Source: UBA7359 sp041689615
GTDB lineage: Bacteria > Pseudomonadota > Gammaproteobacteria > Eutrophobiales > Eutrophobiaceae
Length of the DNA: 64,000 nucleotides
NCBI GenBank assembly: GCA_041689615.1
Contig: JBDNFW010000026.1
Span: 84,969 to 148,968 of the forward strand
Reading direction: 5' to 3'
The notes under the pieces were generated by a model. That model made no database searches, was not told the DNA's origin, and was given only the letters and a program-made list of their open reading frames with translations. The position numbers were made by a program, and so were the translations under genes. This document shows positions 1-7,708 of the stretch, piece by piece; position 1 is the first letter of the stretch, and each line of letters starts with the position of its first letter.

Positions 1-290
1 TTAAGCCCTAAGTACCGCATCCGGCGACGAATTCGTTCTCGTCAACCAAAGAATAAACCTTGCTCCAGGAGTTCCACATAAAGTCGTCGATATCCATAGC
101 GACCACTGTGTTGGTGATACACTCGATTAATAGGGTCATCAAGTTCCCGGTTCTCAGTTTCACGCTTTGAAGGCTCTCGTTTCAGCCAGTCGTAATAGCC
201 ACTGGCTGAGACTTCAATCAGGGGTAACAATCGATTTAATGATAAACCTGACCCTGTTCGACAGTCTTGAACAAAGGCATACTTTACACT
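1..290 (-). mobile_element. IS3-family transposase (orfB) fragment, frameshifted and cut by the window edge
   Basis: Read on the minus strand, this is the N-terminal part of an IS3-type OrfB transposase. A run beginning SVKYAFVQDC is followed by SASGYYDWLKREPS and then the HTH_21-type HSGRYGYRRLYVELLEQG. The frame stops at 42-44, but the neighbouring frame continues with RERIRRRMRYLGL to base 1, which is the expected continuation. One frameshift therefore breaks the reading frame. The DDE catalytic part lies beyond the left edge, so whether the rest is intact is unknown. No orfA and no terminal inverted repeat could be identified on the right side. It is probably a dead remnant. The family assignment is firm; the right boundary near 290 is approximate. 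Confidence 0.8.
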
Positions 291-383
291 TGGTCTGGTT
301 ATGGTATTGAGGCAGCAGAGTTAGCCAGTGTTCGTGGAGAAAAAGAAGCTGTTCGTACATCTATGGAAGGAAAAGGCTGCTGA
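291..383 (+). pseudogene. Possible 3' remnant of a gene interrupted by the IS fragment
   Basis: Just to the right of the transposase homology the plus strand stays open for about 30 codons. It reads WSGYGIEAAELASVRGEK and ends MEGKGC before a TGA at 381-383. The composition looks like real protein and there is no start codon, as expected for a gene tail left after an insertion. I do not recognise the family. It could equally be chance coding potential in a short stretch. The rest of 384-555 shows nothing I can support. Confidence 0.25.
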
Positions 384-559
384 AATCATATCTATATAGC
401 TAGCATATTTTGATTCGTTAACTTAATTAATCTATGGGATCCTGATTTGGCTGTCTGCTTTCAGTTGAAGTCACCGTATTAAGCTGACCTTAGCTTTATG
501 AGCCTGAACCGAAAAATTAGCACGCTTAAAAATGCTAACCTATTGATAATACTGTTAAG

Positions 560-606
560 AATGGTGGCTAGGGACAGCATCGAACTGCCGACACGAGGAT
601 TTTCAG
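560..606. repeat. Partial copy of tRNA-Phe 3' end (attachment-site-like repeat, distal copy)
   Basis: These 47 bases match the anticodon-loop-to-CCA part of the tRNA-Phe gene at 2702-2748 in the same orientation, with two mismatches. Weaker identity reaches back to 555. Beyond 606 the similarity stops abruptly inside the anticodon stem, so this is not a second functional tRNA. Integrative elements that use a tRNA 3' end leave exactly this: a full tRNA at one end and a short 3' copy at the other. It is read here as the distal attachment site of the hipBA islet. Confidence 0.8.
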
Positions 607-697
607 ACGGACATAAAAATTCTGTATATCATTAAATATCAATAATCTACGGCACTTTCCCCTCTCAAAACTCAGTTCAATTATGGTACAAATCACC

Positions 698-1972
698 CTA
701 ATTTAAGCCACCATTTTTCAACCCTTCAAATGCATAAGCATTCAGAAATTGTCGATTCCAAAATAAATTACGATCAGCTTCACTTAACTTTGCACTATCA
801 CATACGGAATCCCAATTATTGACGATACTCTGTATCACTCTTTCTACAATAACGATTGCTTCATCTTGTGATAACAGGAATTTATCTGCTGCACTTAGGC
901 AGTGTGTAATCTGACTTAAGTTATTATCACCTGAAATCTTCATTGCCTGAGAAGCGACATTCCCTGTTCTTGCTTGCGGACAAATATCATAGGCTGGTGT
1001 TAGGGTGAGCATCTTGCCATCCCAAAATGCAGCATGATTTCTTGCATGGTCATCCGTATTGCCACAAAGAATATTAAAAACCATTCTTGAAAATAGTTCT
1101 TTTAATGTCTTTGAGGCATCTGTAAATCGGTAACGAATAATCTCCGCCAAATCTTCATAGCTGGCGTAACGCGCCATCATGGAATCTAATCCAAATAGTG
1201 TTAATGCTGAGACCATCATTTTACGCTTCCAGCCATTTTCTAAATGAACTCGGTCAAAGCGCTCTATCAATAACACATCTTTGTTTGACGCCTTTGCAAG
1301 CTTAACCGGTGCAACATTTATCCCCGCAAGTTCAGCAAGTCGCATTGCGATAAATTCTGCTTTTACGACACTGTATAAATCTGTGCTTGATGAAAATTTT
1401 GCAATAAATTTTTTACCTTCATGCTCGATTAACGATTTGGGTCTTGCACCACCGATAGATGTGCCATGCTGTAATGCCTGATCTAACTCTGGTGTTAGCG
1501 GAATCCCTTTTTCAACCCGATCTGCCGATTCAAGCAACTCTTCCAAACTGGCATTTTTTACAGAACGTGGAATATATTCCGTTGCAGATAATTGGAAGTC
1601 TAATCCACCAATACGGTCAGAACCTGATTCAAGTAAATAGGTTAATTCATCTAACTGAGAGGTATCTGCTCTCTTATCTTTTAGCCCAAGTTTCTTATTA
1701 ATAACAACTCGCCTACCCCATGCGTCAGGAGCCGCATCTCTGATACAACTTGGCATGGACAAACCATTAAGCAATGGCAATACACCAGATTGCAATGGAA
1801 GCTCTGGTTCATAAAGAGGTAGAGCCTTACCATTGGACAAATAGCTCTGGCCGTAATTAAATACAATCTGCTCTCCCTCGGTAGTCAACTTACCTGCCAC
1901 CACAGGGTTTGTTTCATCCGGCAACCATACCCAAACAAAGGCTTCACTATATTCTTTACTAGAAGTCATCAT
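698..1972 (-). CDS. hipA: HipA-family serine/threonine kinase toxin
   Basis: This 424-residue protein has the HipA layout. The N-terminal subdomain contains LYEPELPL and ends in the DAAPDAWGRR segment, followed by the GGARPKS glycine-rich loop, an ATP-lysine region (KFIAKFSS), the catalytic GNTDDHARNH motif and the metal-binding PAYDICP. Known HipA toxins phosphorylate glutamyl-tRNA synthetase or other tRNA-charging or translation targets and cause growth arrest; the target here cannot be told. The start has a strong GGAAGGAG ribosome site and two adjacent ATGs (1972 and 1969); the second is better spaced. It overlaps the upstream antitoxin gene by 14 bases, implying coupled translation. All kinase motifs are present, so it is probably active. 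Confidence 0.93.
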   Translation of the reverse strand: MMTSSKEYSEAFVWVWLPDETNPVVAGKLTTEGEQIVFNYGQSYLSNGKALPLYEPELPLQSGVLPLLNGLSMPSCIRDAAPDAWGRRVVINKKLGLKDKRADTSQLDELTYLLESGSDRIGGLDFQLSATEYIPRSVKNASLEELLESADRVEKGIPLTPELDQALQHGTSIGGARPKSLIEHEGKKFIAKFSSSTDLYSVVKAEFIAMRLAELAGINVAPVKLAKASNKDVLLIERFDRVHLENGWKRKMMVSALTLFGLDSMMARYASYEDLAEIIRYRFTDASKTLKELFSRMVFNILCGNTDDHARNHAAFWDGKMLTLTPAYDICPQARTGNVASQAMKISGDNNLSQITHCLSAADKFLLSQDEAIVIVERVIQSIVNNWDSVCDSAKLSEADRNLFWNRQFLNAYAFEGLKNGGLN

Positions 1973-2294
1973 CTATCTCCTTCCTTTGCTTATGAACGGT
2001 CTTTGGAAGCAGTGCTAATTTATCTTCAATTCGTTCAATATTTGAAGACATTGCCTTGTCATCGGTATCAAATAATTTCACGCCAACCAATGCAGCAACC
2101 TCAAACACGATACCGAGTTCGCATCGTGGGTCGCCTTTTTCTATGCGCAGCAAAAGCCCTCTGGATATACCCGCACGGTCTGCCAGATCTTGGGCTGTCA
2201 TTTTTTTACTCGTGCGCCCATGCTTAACCAATTTGCCGAGCAAATAGGTAGCATCTAATGTATATGCGGAATATGCACGTGTTTTCTTGGGCAT
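1959..2294 (-). CDS. hipB: HipB-like XRE-family antitoxin/repressor
   Basis: This 111-residue protein has a central helix-turn-helix of the Cro/C1 type (MTAQDLADRAGISRGLLLRIEKG), followed by an acidic C-terminal tail that ends DDDF. HipB antitoxins bind the HipA toxin and repress their shared promoter. Antitoxin first, toxin second, with a 14-base overlap, is the standard order. The start at 2294 has an AAGGTAGG ribosome site. A nested palindrome immediately upstream (2311-2357) is the likely operator. It differs from the better-known E. coli HipB in having an N-terminal extension of about 30 residues before the HTH. Confidence 0.88.
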   Translation of the reverse strand: MPKKTRAYSAYTLDATYLLGKLVKHGRTSKKMTAQDLADRAGISRGLLLRIEKGDPRCELGIVFEVAALVGVKLFDTDDKAMSSNIERIEDKLALLPKTVHKQRKEIDDDF

Positions 2295-2310
2295 GAATAC
2301 CTACCTTAAT

Positions 2311-2357
2311 GTTCCATAAAAAATACATTTAACTATTAAATGTACTATATATAGAAC
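2311..2357. promoter_or_regulatory. Nested palindrome upstream of hipBA, probable autoregulatory operator
   Basis: A perfect inverted repeat of 9-bp arms, TACATTTAA and TTAAATGTA around CTA (2324-2344), is nested inside a second, outer pair, GTTCCATA (2311-2318) and TATAGAAC (2350-2357; 7 of 8 paired). Both pairs share the same centre at 2334. It lies 17-63 bases before the hipB start, where the promoter must be. Two concentric dyads on one axis are what a dimeric repressor binding cooperatively would need. Binding by this HipB is inferred. Confidence 0.65.
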
Positions 2358-2549
2358 AAAATAGAAGAATTTGCTCTGCCGTGTCAAGGATTAATTACAT
2401 TATTTGAGTATGTTTTAGGTATCTTAAAAGAGGCAGTAAAACTAGGTTAGTTTTATTTTGATTAAATAACGGTACTCACAGTACCCAAGGCAGCTTAATT
2501 TTAAACTTACAACACCAAAAACTAAAAAGGGTAATTAATAGCTCCTCCT

Positions 2550-2638
2550 CAGAATTCGCTAGGACTGATTACGATAACATCGTGAGTTATTTCAGCAATT
2601 TCACTTGCCCTGTTTAGTAATCAGTAAAAATAATTCTG
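2550..2638. repeat. Imperfect inverted repeat near the tRNA end of the islet
   Basis: CAGAATT and ACTGATTAC (within 2550-2572) are mirrored by GTAATCAGT and AATTCTG (within 2617-2638), so two paired blocks are separated by an unpaired 6-7 base segment on each side and a 44-base centre. Just beyond it, CGTTGCAAT occurs twice (2641-2649 and 2652-2660). No gene was found in 2358-2703. The repeat may be a remnant of an integration or recombination region or a small hairpin element; its function is unknown. Confidence 0.5.
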
Positions 2639-2701
2639 AACGTTGCAATGCCGTTGCAATAAAAAAATTGGAAGAGTATAGGTTGGATAAAAGCCTTTAA
2701 T

Positions 2702-2748
2702 AATGGTGGCCAGGGACAGAATCGAACTGCCGACACGAGGATTTTCAG
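2702..2748. repeat. tRNA-Phe 3' half acting as attachment-site-like repeat (proximal copy)
   Basis: This part of the tRNA-Phe gene is the partner of the copy at 560-606 (45 of 47 identical, same orientation). The two copies bracket a 2.1-kb segment that contains only hipBA and non-coding repeats. Confidence 0.8.
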
Positions 2749-2779
2749 TCCACTGCTCTACCGACTGAGCTACCTGGCC
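2704..2779 (-). tRNA. tRNA-Phe (GAA)
   Basis: The minus strand folds as a complete 76-nt tRNA. The acceptor arm is GGCCAGG paired with CCTGGCC, with encoded CCA (2704-2706); the D-stem is GCTC/GAGC; the anticodon loop is CTGAAAA, giving anticodon GAA; and the T-arm is GGCAG TTCGATT CTGTC. One oddity is the anticodon stem GTGGA/TCCTC, which contains a U-U mismatch at its second pair. The gene follows yggX on the same strand and marks the right border of the hipBA islet. Confidence 0.96.
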
Positions 2780-2845
2780 ATTATTGATTGCGGACAAAAA
2801 AGACGCGTATTAAACCGGTATAGTTGAACCACGTCAAGTTGGACT

Positions 2846-3118
2846 TTATTCCTCTGGTTTTACGTACTCTTTAGGCACTTCTGAACCTTCACCAAAGAAA
2901 AACTTTTCCATCTCTTCTACAAGAAACTGGCGTGCTTTCGGCTCAATGGGTGTCAATCGATTCTCATTTATTAACATCGTTTGATGGCCCAGCCACATTT
3001 GCCACGCTTCCTTGGAAACCTGCTCATAGATACGCTTGCCCAAGTCACCCGGATAAGGCAATGTTGTTAAGCCCTCTGCCTCTTTGTCTAGTTTGACACA
3101 ATGTACTTTGCGACTCAT
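2846..3118 (-). CDS. yggX: Fe(II) trafficking / oxidative damage protection protein YggX
   Basis: This is a 90-residue cytoplasmic protein of the YggX family, recognised from the N-terminal VHCVKLDKEAEGL, PYPGDLGKRIYEQVS and the WQMWLGHQTMLINENRL core. The family length is about 90 residues, so it is complete. YggX protects iron-sulfur proteins from oxidative damage and limits Fenton chemistry. It lies directly after mutY, as in many gammaproteobacteria. Its start (AGAGGATGG ribosome site upstream) sits 74 bases inside the annotated end of mutY, which suggests coupled translation. The next feature downstream on the same strand is tRNA-Phe. Confidence 0.95.
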   Translation of the reverse strand: MSRKVHCVKLDKEAEGLTTLPYPGDLGKRIYEQVSKEAWQMWLGHQTMLINENRLTPIEPKARQFLVEEMEKFFFGEGSEVPKEYVKPEE

Positions 3119-4178
3119 TCAAAACCATCCTCTTATTATTAAAATCTTCTAACATGGAGACAACCGGAGCGGGAAACCCCAAACTGGAATTCTTAGCAGG
3201 GTTCAACCATGCTGACAATCCTTCATCATTTACCGTCTTCACTTGTCCTTCTAGTTTGATATGAATAGGCTGAATCATCAAATGAAAATGACTAAACGTA
3301 TGCTTAAAGCGTTTATATTCAACTTGTTGTTTAATATTCAAACCATATTGTTTTTTAATTTTATCTGCAATTGGCTCATCAGATGAAAATTCAGGGAAAC
3401 ACCAAAGACCGCCCCATATCCCTGACGGAGGTCGCTGCTGTAACAACACTTCACCTTTATTGTTTTCTATAATAGCAAATACCGTCTCTCTATTCGGTAT
3501 GATCTTCTTTGGTTTTGAACCGGGAAAATCATGTTGCCTTGCAGTTTTTCTGGCAAAACAATCTTTTGTTAATGGACAAACATCGCAAGCTGGATTTCGA
3601 CGAACACAAAGTGTCGCACCCAAATCCATAATTGCCTGCGTATAGTTCCTGACTGATTTCTTTGGCGTATGCAACTCGGCATAAGACCAAAGTTCTTGTT
3701 CAACTTTTTTCTGTCCCGGCCAACCTTCAACACCATGATAACGACTTAAAACACGTTTCACATTGCCATCCAATATAGGATGTCGTTTATCGCAAGCTAA
3801 AGATAAGATCGCTCCCGCAGTAGAGCGCCCTATTCCCGGAAGAGTCATCATTTCATCCAGTGATGATGGAAACTGTCCCTGATGTTCTTCTACAATTATT
3901 TTTGCAGCTTTATGACAATTTCTTGCTCGGGCGTAATAACCTAAACCTGTCCAATGATGTAATACTTGATCCAGTTCTGCATTAGCCAAAGCTTCTACAT
4001 CAGTAAACGCTTCTATAAAACGTTCAAAGTAAGGAATAACCGTAATAACCTGAGTTTGTTGCAACATGATCTCGGAAATCCAGACACGATAAGATGTTTG
4101 TTCCAGTTGCCAGGGCAGATCATGCCGACCATATTTATCAAACCAGGCAAGTAAACGATCTGAAAATTGTTTGCTCAC
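3045..4178 (-). CDS. mutY: A/G-specific adenine DNA glycosylase MutY
   Basis: MutY removes adenine mispaired with 8-oxoguanine. The 377 residues contain the helix-hairpin-helix LPGIGRSTAGAILSLA with the catalytic aspartate in the following HPILDGNVKRVL segment. The four-cysteine [4Fe-4S] ligand set is in TLCVRRNPACDVCPLTKDC, and a C-terminal NUDIX-like 8-oxoG recognition domain contains RPPSGIWGGLWCFPEF. It is slightly longer than E. coli MutY (350). The extra C-terminal tail, about 25 residues of unremarkable sequence, is encoded across the start of yggX. It follows the asmA-like gene by 16 bases and is probably in the same operon. Confidence 0.96.
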   Translation of the reverse strand: MSKQFSDRLLAWFDKYGRHDLPWQLEQTSYRVWISEIMLQQTQVITVIPYFERFIEAFTDVEALANAELDQVLHHWTGLGYYARARNCHKAAKIIVEEHQGQFPSSLDEMMTLPGIGRSTAGAILSLACDKRHPILDGNVKRVLSRYHGVEGWPGQKKVEQELWSYAELHTPKKSVRNYTQAIMDLGATLCVRRNPACDVCPLTKDCFARKTARQHDFPGSKPKKIIPNRETVFAIIENNKGEVLLQQRPPSGIWGGLWCFPEFSSDEPIADKIKKQYGLNIKQQVEYKRFKHTFSHFHLMIQPIHIKLEGQVKTVNDEGLSAWLNPAKNSSLGFPAPVVSMLEDFNNKRMVLNESQSTLCQTRQRGRGLNNIALSG

Positions 4179-4194
4179 TCGGTTTATCGAACGA

Positions 4195-7100
4195 CTAGAA
4201 TATTTTATCGAAAATATCTTTAATCACTTTTTCCTGTATATTTTTCTCAGGTTCTTGAGGTGTTGCTGGCTGTTCTCCCGATTCCGCAGGAACAGGTGCA
4301 GACCCTTTCTTTTTCATACCAAGCTCTTCAAAAAGCTTATCAACGACTGCTTTTTTAACGATGGTTCCCGCAATGGCTTCAATATCAGGATTACAATCTT
4401 TATCCGCTATCTTTCCTTTACATTTTATCGGGACTTCGTGGCCACCAATGTTAAATGTTTTTTCACCTTGCTTAACGTGTGTCGCATCTGCTTTTGCTAT
4501 TAACGTATATTTCCAGGTTTCATCATGAAGATTTAACAGCATACCTTTACCAATCACATTGAATCCTGAACCTAACATTAACAAATCATTGTTATCGATA
4601 ATGCCATTATGGATATCAAGCGTTGCAGTTAATTTATCAAACTCTGTTTTTTCTCCCGGATCAGGTTTACCGAAGTTTTTAGTTTCAATCATGATCTCGA
4701 CCTGATGCAAAACATTTTTTACATCCACACCAATCAATGTACCTTTTTCAAATAAAATATTGCCTGTACCTGATAAGGTATTACGCAATGTGTTTATATC
4801 AGCGCCAGAAGAAGACAAGGCTAAAGCAATGTTTGCTGTTCCTTTTGCGTTAGCCGAACCTACCACGTCATTTAATAATGGTTCAGCTTCAACACCCGTT
4901 AACTTTGTATTCATTCTTAGCTTTGGAAGCTTACCTGTCGCATCAAGATGAATATCACCGGCATAAGTGCCTTGATATAGGTTTGCTTTAGCAGGGGCTA
5001 ATTTTATATCGCCATTTTCCGCACGAATACTCAATTCCATATTAGAGAGTTTTGCATTAGAGATCGTTAACTGCCCCATTACAAAATCACCTTTAATTTT
5101 TATTGCCTGTAATGTTTCAACCGGTAAGCCTGTCGCTGCACCAACAGCAACTGCTTCAGGTGTCACCGCTTTATTTTTAGTTTGCGGAGGCAAGTATCGA
5201 TCAGCGTTTAACTTATCAACACCCAAACCAAACTCAATATCAAGAGGCGAGATTCGCTTGATGTTAATGTCACCTTGTAATTTTGTTTCATCAAGTTCCG
5301 CTTTAAGACCCTTTAATGCAAGGCTAGTAGTTGTACCTTCGAATGTTGTTGAGACCGCAACATGTTTCAACGTATTTGCATCAGCCGTATTAGGCACTTC
5401 CTTGTTTATCGTTTGCATAAACTTTCGTAAATCAAACGGTGCAACTGCAATTTGTCCGGAAATAGCTGGAGTGGTTTTAAATTGTGAAGCCTTGATGCTA
5501 CCTTTTACATCAAGACCCAAACCTTTTATCTGCAAACCACTAAGATTAAAAGTCTCTTTATCAAGATTAATTTCAGAATCAGCCTGAACCGTTAATTTAA
5601 CCGGTGAATTAGGAATATTCTTTCCAGAAAAAACACCTTCTAGTGAAAATGGCTTTAGACTAAGGTTACTGGTATTGCCGTTAATACCGGTATTGATACT
5701 GATCGATTTCACTACTTCAGCAATATCAGCATAACCCAACGCAGTTAATAACGGTTTTGGTGTTTCACTATGAACAAAAATTTTCCCGTTCATATTACCA
5801 TTACTTTTCTGAATATTATCGCCTTTCAAATTACCATTAACCTTAAAACCAAAAGCGTTGATATTCAGAGAAGGCAAATCAATTTTCCCCGACGCCATGT
5901 CTGCATCAAATTGTGTATCAATATCAAATGCTTTTTGTTCAAGCTTACTCAGATCATTTGCTAACTGACTACCGCCTTCTTGCAGGCTTCCTGCTATTTG
6001 CATTAACAACGGTAAATTAGGTCCATTTGCTTTTAATGCTCCACTATACGCCGGTGAATCTGAATTAATTTTTCTCGCTTTCAAGTTTCCTGTTGCAGTC
6101 ATACCCAATGCTTTAATTGACAACGCAGGAATTGAAACCGTATTCGTTTTTGAATCTGTATCAAACTTTGTTTCAATATCAAATGTTTTTGATGCTGATG
6201 AAAGTTGTTTTGAAAGTGCCGCAATATCTTTCTTAGCAACGCCTTTTAATTGAGCCAAGATCGAAATCAATAATGGCAGATCGTTACCACTGGTCTTAAG
6301 TTCACCTTTAATCGTTGGCGCATCAGAATTAATTTGCTTGCCATTGACCTTGCCTGATGCTGTCATTCCTAGTGCGTTTACAGATAAGCCTGGAATATCA
6401 ATCACGCCGCTTTTTAAATCAACATCGAAATCAGTTTGTATATCAAATGGCTTAGGTGCTGAGGCAAGTTCTGATGACAATGATTTTAAATCCAGACTCC
6501 CTTCACTCGAAAACTGAGATGCTATTTTAATTAGTGCTGGAAAATCTGCACCACTGGCATTTATTTTACCTTTTGCCGCTGGAGTCTCTGAACCCAGATT
6601 ACGTGCATAAATTTCTGCATTAATTTTGTTTCCAAGCAATGCAACGTCAAGCTTACTAATATCAACATCACCTCTATTCGTATCAGCATTAAATGAAGTC
6701 TTAATATCAAAGCTCTTATCAGCCATTGTTGCCAACTGACTCGCTAAAGGTTCTATTTCAGCTATTTTTAAAAGCTTCGCCAGATCTTTGCCGTTAATGT
6801 CAATCTCGCCCGCCACTCCCGGTTTCCCGGAAAGAATTTTCGACGCATTCACTTCTCCCTTAACTTCAGTATCAAAGGCTGTTAAATCCAGTGACTTGAT
6901 TTCTGCTGTTTCTTTATCAAGATCAACTTTAATTTCAGAACTTAATTTGACTAATGCTTCACCACCTGGAATTTCTTTGCCTTTAACGTTTGCTTCCAAC
7001 AACATTGGATTTAACAAAAGCACATCGCCACTGTCTTCATAAGCAATAGTGCCTTTAAATTGAATCGCAGCAGATAACGCTGGCTTCGAAGCCGCTACAT

Positions 7101-7692
7101 TTAAGTTAGCGGAAAGATTGATAGGCTCACCATATTTTAATTCACCCGTACTAATCGTTGCATCAGTAATCTTGTATTCAAGACCTTGTTGTTTATCATC
7201 CCAATAAACATTGGCATCTTTAATATCGATACCACCCAACACCAACGCAGCTAATGGTGAAGCTTGATTACTTTTTTCAGCATCATCTTTTGGTTTGATT
7301 AAATCATCCCAATTGTTTACCCCTTTCTCATTTCTGGCTAGGTTTACTGTCGCACCATGCAAAATAAGCGTATCCATTTCCAGTTGTTTACGCAGCAGCG
7401 GTAATAGTTTTACTCGTGCTTTAACTGTTTTGGTTTGTAGAAAAGGTTTATCACCAAAACCTTTCGCATTACTGACATTGATTCCCTCAACATCCAAGCC
7501 TAACCATGGGTAATAAGTTAAATTGATATCACCATCGATACGAATATCACGTCCTGTTTCTTCCTTTAATTTACTGGTAATCGATCCTTTATAATCATTT
7601 GGATCGATATAGACCAGGGTAATAACAACAGCCGCTATGGCGAGAACAATTATTAAACCTGCGCCAAAAAATAATTTAAATAGTGATTTCAT
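4195..7692 (-). CDS. asmA: AsmA-family envelope protein with internal repeats
   Basis: This 1165-residue protein starts with a single membrane anchor (residues 7-29) and the AsmA N-terminal domain (IDPNDYKGSITSKLKEETGR, then GDINLTYYPWLGLDVEGI). The C-terminal part carries the other AsmA hallmark (GNILFEKGTLIGVDVKNVL). AsmA-like proteins are inner-membrane anchored, span the periplasm as elongated beta-rich bridges and are linked to outer-membrane lipid supply. Between the two ends are four related blocks beginning FDIKT, FDIQT, FDIET and FDIDT at about residues 328, 416, 504 and 589. The protein is therefore much longer than E. coli AsmA (617 residues). It ends in a Pro/Glu-rich cytosol-like tail. 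It sits between argH and mutY with very short gaps. Confidence 0.92.
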   Translation of the reverse strand: MKSLFKLFFGAGLIIVLAIAAVVITLVYIDPNDYKGSITSKLKEETGRDIRIDGDINLTYYPWLGLDVEGINVSNAKGFGDKPFLQTKTVKARVKLLPLLRKQLEMDTLILHGATVNLARNEKGVNNWDDLIKPKDDAEKSNQASPLAALVLGGIDIKDANVYWDDKQQGLEYKITDATISTGELKYGEPINLSANLNVAASKPALSAAIQFKGTIAYEDSGDVLLLNPMLLEANVKGKEIPGGEALVKLSSEIKVDLDKETAEIKSLDLTAFDTEVKGEVNASKILSGKPGVAGEIDINGKDLAKLLKIAEIEPLASQLATMADKSFDIKTSFNADTNRGDVDISKLDVALLGNKINAEIYARNLGSETPAAKGKINASGADFPALIKIASQFSSEGSLDLKSLSSELASAPKPFDIQTDFDVDLKSGVIDIPGLSVNALGMTASGKVNGKQINSDAPTIKGELKTSGNDLPLLISILAQLKGVAKKDIAALSKQLSSASKTFDIETKFDTDSKTNTVSIPALSIKALGMTATGNLKARKINSDSPAYSGALKANGPNLPLLMQIAGSLQEGGSQLANDLSKLEQKAFDIDTQFDADMASGKIDLPSLNINAFGFKVNGNLKGDNIQKSNGNMNGKIFVHSETPKPLLTALGYADIAEVVKSISINTGINGNTSNLSLKPFSLEGVFSGKNIPNSPVKLTVQADSEINLDKETFNLSGLQIKGLGLDVKGSIKASQFKTTPAISGQIAVAPFDLRKFMQTINKEVPNTADANTLKHVAVSTTFEGTTTSLALKGLKAELDETKLQGDINIKRISPLDIEFGLGVDKLNADRYLPPQTKNKAVTPEAVAVGAATGLPVETLQAIKIKGDFVMGQLTISNAKLSNMELSIRAENGDIKLAPAKANLYQGTYAGDIHLDATGKLPKLRMNTKLTGVEAEPLLNDVVGSANAKGTANIALALSSSGADINTLRNTLSGTGNILFEKGTLIGVDVKNVLHQVEIMIETKNFGKPDPGEKTEFDKLTATLDIHNGIIDNNDLLMLGSGFNVIGKGMLLNLHDETWKYTLIAKADATHVKQGEKTFNIGGHEVPIKCKGKIADKDCNPDIEAIAGTIVKKAVVDKLFEELGMKKKGSAPVPAESGEQPATPQEPEKNIQEKVIKDIFDKIF

Positions 7693-7708
7693 TTATTCGA
7701 TATCCACA

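Noticed and set aside
560..606. Second tRNA gene
   Set aside because: Only the 3' half is present; D-arm and 5' acceptor strand are missing.
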